DNA of 14,030 nucleotides from GWF2-43-63 sp964559205 (lineage in GTDB: Bacteria; Bacteroidota; Bacteroidia; Bacteroidales; DTU049): positions 1 to 14,030 of the forward strand of contig CAZLHV010000073.1 in assembly GCA_964559205.1 (NCBI GenBank), written 5' to 3'. Below are positions 13,893 through 14,030 of the stretch, in pieces (within the stretch, counting starts at the first letter, position 1; each line of letters begins with the position of its first letter). Position numbers and translations under genes: made by a program. Under the pieces are notes generated by a model, which was not told the DNA's origin, did not search any database, and saw only the letters and a program-made list of their open reading frames with translations.

Positions 13893-14030
13893 GGAATTCG
13901 GAGCTACAGGGAACAGCGGAGCAAAAAACCAAACGAAGTGCAGGCGTTTTGCATAGCTAATCCCGGATTTGTTTCAAAGAAACCCGGATTTGTCTCGGAA
14001 TTCGGAGCTACAGGGAACAGCGGAGCAAAA
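13872..14030. repeat. 104-bp-period direct repeat, cut by the window end
   Basis: A 55-bp stretch starting AAAGAAACCCGGATTTGTCT at 13872-13926 is repeated without change at 13976-14030, a period of 104. The second copy runs to the last base, so the array may continue. The unit shares its CGGATTTGTCTC part with the outer arm of the preceding palindrome. The spacer between copies holds another related CCCGGATTTGTTTC (about 13962-13975). Confidence 0.88.

Noticed and set aside
13139..14030. CRISPR or integrated-element attachment sites at the tRNAs
   Set aside because: The repeats have no unique spacers of constant length, no duplicate of either tRNA 3' end is present in the window, and no integrase gene is visible.

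Overview
The window looks like a Bacteroidota chromosome. The main reason is the repeated promoter motif TAnnTTTG, with or without a TTG-type -33 element, found upstream of both tRNAs, the SRP RNA and several genes. Start codons have A-rich leaders rather than strong Shine-Dalgarno sites. No phage, transposase, CRISPR or plasmid functions are visible.

Layout: (1) 1-408 holds a promoter-like site and a 52-bp tandem repeat array. (2) 409-1491 (-) is a secreted or periplasmic TPR-like protein of unknown role. (3) 1593-1690 is the small SRP RNA. (4) 1813-3095 (+) is a housekeeping pair, a transaldolase-type FSA/TalC enzyme followed by a YciO/Sua5-family protein. (5) 3135-3560 (-) is a small secreted beta-rich protein with its own terminator. 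(6) 3704-10816 (+) is a tightly packed seven-gene run. It encodes a TMTC-like GT-C membrane protein with TPRs, a degenerate AMP-binding enzyme, an acyl carrier protein, a KAS III enzyme, an SDR reductase, a polyprenyl-phosphate type GT2 and a GNAT acyltransferase. Four of the six junctions are 4-8 bp stop/start overlaps, one overlap is 17 bp, and one gap is about 30 bp with a possible internal promoter. (7) 10799-12909 (-) is two overlapping sulfotransferase genes converging on that operon with an 18-bp 3' overlap. (8) tRNA-Pro(TGG) and tRNA-Arg(TCT) are each followed by a hairpin and then by a roughly 100-bp-period repeat array. The two arrays have different sequences.

The most interesting part is 3.7-12.9 kb. 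The genes can be read as a surface-glycan module. An ACP-bound short acyl chain would be built and reduced (ACP, KAS III, SDR) and passed by the GNAT protein to an amino sugar. The GT2 would charge a polyprenyl phosphate with a sugar, and the GT-C/TPR protein would use that lipid-linked donor outside the membrane. The sulfotransferases could sulfate the same glycan. This pathway is inferred from gene families and packing. The adenylation protein has lost the normal P-loop and may be a non-catalytic or repurposed member.
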